64,000 bases of DNA from Halomonas cerina (GTDB taxonomy: Bacteria > Pseudomonadota > Gammaproteobacteria > Pseudomonadales > Halomonadaceae), in contig NZ_JACHXP010000003.1 in NCBI RefSeq assembly GCF_014192215.1, positions 1-64,000 of the forward strand. The letters run 5' to 3'. Made by a program: the position numbers and the translations under genes. The notes under the pieces were generated by a model. It saw only the letters and a program-made list of their open reading frames with translations. It made no database searches and was not told where the DNA came from. Positions 62,585 to 64,000 of this stretch are shown here, in pieces. Position 1 is the first letter of the stretch, and each line of letters starts with the position of its first letter.

Positions 62585-62801
62585 CCAACATGCGCGCCAC
62601 CGGCGGCAAGGCCCACCCAGCGGCAGCCGTGAAACACAGCGTTGATGTAACGAGAGAGGAACTGGCATAAGCTGGTAGCGAGATTAAGGGTGCTCGTTCA
62701 CCCATGCCGGGCGATCCCGACCGGCGTTCGAGTCGCGTAGCGCCGGCCAGGTAGTAACAGCCCAGAACGATTCGAGATCGCCTGCTGCAGAGAGACTGAC
62801 A

Positions 62802-63674
62802 ATGTCCTATTTCACGATTGCCGGTGTCCAGATGCATGCCCTGCATCATGGTGACAACACCGAAGCCATGCGTCATCGCATCAATGCCTTGATGGGGCGC
62901 TTCCCCCAGGTGCAACTGGTGCTGTTCAGCGAGCTGATGCCCCTGGGCGCTTCCCCGCACCACGCCCAGTCCCTGCCCAGTCATGCCGAGACAGTGTTCT
63001 GCCACCTGGCCGAACAGCATCGCATCTGGCTGATTCCCGGCTCCATGTTCGAGCGCTCGGAAGGCGGGCAGATCTACAACACCCTCTCGGTGATCAACCC
63101 CCATGGCCAGGTGGTAGCACGCTATCGCAAGATGTTCCCCTTCCGTCCCTACGAGGCGGGGGTGGAGAGCGGCGGCGAGTTCGTCACCTTCGACGTGCCC
63201 AACGTGGGGCGCTTCGGGGTCTCGATCTGCTATGACATGTGGTTCCCCGAGACCACCCGCACCCTGGCGGCCATGGGCGCCGAGGTGATTCTTCACCCCA
63301 CCATGACCGACACCATCGATCGCGATATCGAGTTGTCCATCGCGCGCACTAACGCGGCCATCAATCAGTGCTATTTTTTCGACATCAACGGGGCCGGAGC
63401 CATCGGCAATGGCCGCTCCATCGTCGTGGGACCCTCGGGTGATGTCATCCACCAGGCGGGAACCGGCGAGGAGGTGATGCCCATTGAGGTCGACTTCCAT
63501 CGCGTGCGCCGCGAGCGCGAGACGGGATTGCGTGGCCTCGGCCAGCCGCTCAAGAGTTTCCGTGACCGCGCCGTGGACTTCTCACTCTATCGCAGCGAGA
63601 CCGGTTCGTCCCCCTTCCTCGATACCCTGGGCCCGCTGGCCAAGCCGCAACGTGCCGACATCGAGGAGTACTAA
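62802..63674 (+). CDS. Carbon-nitrogen hydrolase (nitrilase superfamily) after doeX
   Basis: The 290-residue enzyme has Glu in VLFSELMPLGASP, Lys in YRKMFPFRPYEAGV and Cys in GVSICYDMWFPETTRTLAA, the full triad. Length and the FPET context point to an amidase-type branch. The C-terminal tail (GLGQPLKSFRDRAVDFSLYR) suggests an accessory segment. It lies 217 bp downstream of doeX in the same direction, outside the usual H. elongata order, and 173 bp before an ATP-grasp gene. A role in ectoine or diaminobutyrate metabolism is speculative. Confidence 0.85.
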   Translation: MSYFTIAGVQMHALHHGDNTEAMRHRINALMGRFPQVQLVLFSELMPLGASPHHAQSLPSHAETVFCHLAEQHRIWLIPGSMFERSEGGQIYNTLSVINPHGQVVARYRKMFPFRPYEAGVESGGEFVTFDVPNVGRFGVSICYDMWFPETTRTLAAMGAEVILHPTMTDTIDRDIELSIARTNAAINQCYFFDINGAGAIGNGRSIVVGPSGDVIHQAGTGEEVMPIEVDFHRVRRERETGLRGLGQPLKSFRDRAVDFSLYRSETGSSPFLDTLGPLAKPQRADIEEY

Positions 63675-63847
63675 CGTCGCCTCGGCAGGTGGAGCAAGGA
63701 GCTTGCATGCTGGCACGCCTCATGTCCGTCCTGCGCCGCTGCCTGGCGCCTTTCCGTAGCGCCGGTGCTGCCGGTGCGCTGTCCCCTGAACGGCCTGCCG
63801 CCAAGACGGCACCAGGGTCGTCAGCCGTCACCCATGGAGCGACAACG

Positions 63848-64000
63848 ATGAGCAAAATAACAAGCATTGCCGATGTCCGCCGTCACTTCCGCAACAACAA
63901 GGAGCCGATCTATTTCATCTCGGCCACCAACTTCAACCTGCTGGGCATCGGTGACTGGGTGGGCAATTTCCGCCACATCAACTATATCGACTGCTTCGAT
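63848..64000 (+). CDS. ATP-grasp (biotin carboxylase-like) enzyme, N-terminal part (truncated by window)
   Basis: The window cuts the gene after 51 codons: MSKITSIADVRRHFRNNKEP, then IYFISATNFNLLGIGDWVGN and FRHINYIDCFD. This opening resembles biotin carboxylase-like ATP-grasp proteins. GGAG at 63836-63839 supports ATG 63848. An in-frame ATG at 63707 with AAGGAG at 63696-63701 would add 47 residues without a stop and cannot be excluded. The partner is the hydrolase just upstream. Confidence 0.5.
   Translation, partial: MSKITSIADVRRHFRNNKEPIYFISATNFNLLGIGDWVGNFRHINYIDCFD

Overview
The window is high-GC, densely coded gammaproteobacterial DNA that most resembles a halophile of the Halomonas group (Halomonadaceae). 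The best evidence is the right-hand end. It carries ectoine hydrolase (doeA), N-acetyl-diaminobutyrate deacetylase (doeB) and the Lrp-type regulator doeX in the doeABX order known from Halomonas elongata. A long BCCT osmolyte transporter and a TAXI-type TRAP transporter followed by a UspA gene (the arrangement seen in teaABCD) fit the same group. No rRNA, tRNA, CRISPR array or intact mobile element was found.

Layout. 1-4.2 kb: 3' end of pyruvate kinase, a GntR regulator, molybdate transport modABC and a coupled DUF192 gene. 4.4-7 kb: an orphan TRAP binding protein followed by a DctM-like scrap, then a macrodomain gene and a carbon-nitrogen hydrolase. 7.4-12.6 kb: TAXI TRAP operon plus uspA, then a DUF2189 membrane protein. 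12.7-15.4 kb: a cysteine-free sulfite-oxidase-fold exported protein next to a hybrid sensor kinase. 15.5-22.3 kb: cra divergent from the fructose PTS operon fruBKA, with Cra-like half-sites between them. 22.4-29.2 kb: a FIST sensor, a NahK/ErcS'-like kinase, a LuxR-type response regulator, an ExaC-like aldehyde dehydrogenase and a zinc alcohol dehydrogenase, which looks like an alcohol-oxidation and signalling locus. 29.3-30.5 kb: small housekeeping or unknown genes.

30.6-44.6 kb: an alpha-glucoside cluster in the aglEFGAK order, on the minus strand. It is enlarged by two more GH13 glucosidases and a second binding protein, has a LacI regulator at its far end, and faces a divergent ScrY/LamB-like porin. 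The intergenic region between porin and aglE holds two perfect LacI-type palindromes. The porin would admit the sugar, AglEFGK would import it, and the GH13 enzymes would hydrolyse it in the cytoplasm.

44.7-57.8 kb: a TTC38-like TPR gene beside a frameshifted IS4-family transposase remnant, a nitrilase, a BCCT transporter, a Spy/CpxP-like protein, an M20 peptidase, a BaeSR-like two-component system, a truncated lysO, a DUF3108-like protein, a DJ-1/PfpI protein and pncB. 57.8-64 kb: pncA, ghrA, doeA, doeB, doeX, a further carbon-nitrogen hydrolase and the start of an ATP-grasp gene. doeC and doeD, which follow doeX in H. elongata, are absent here.

Most of the window is recognisable metabolism and transport. 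The least explained items are the doeX-linked hydrolase/ATP-grasp pair, the cysteine-free sulfite-oxidase-fold protein paired with a kinase, the amplified agl cluster with paired operators, and several gene remnants.
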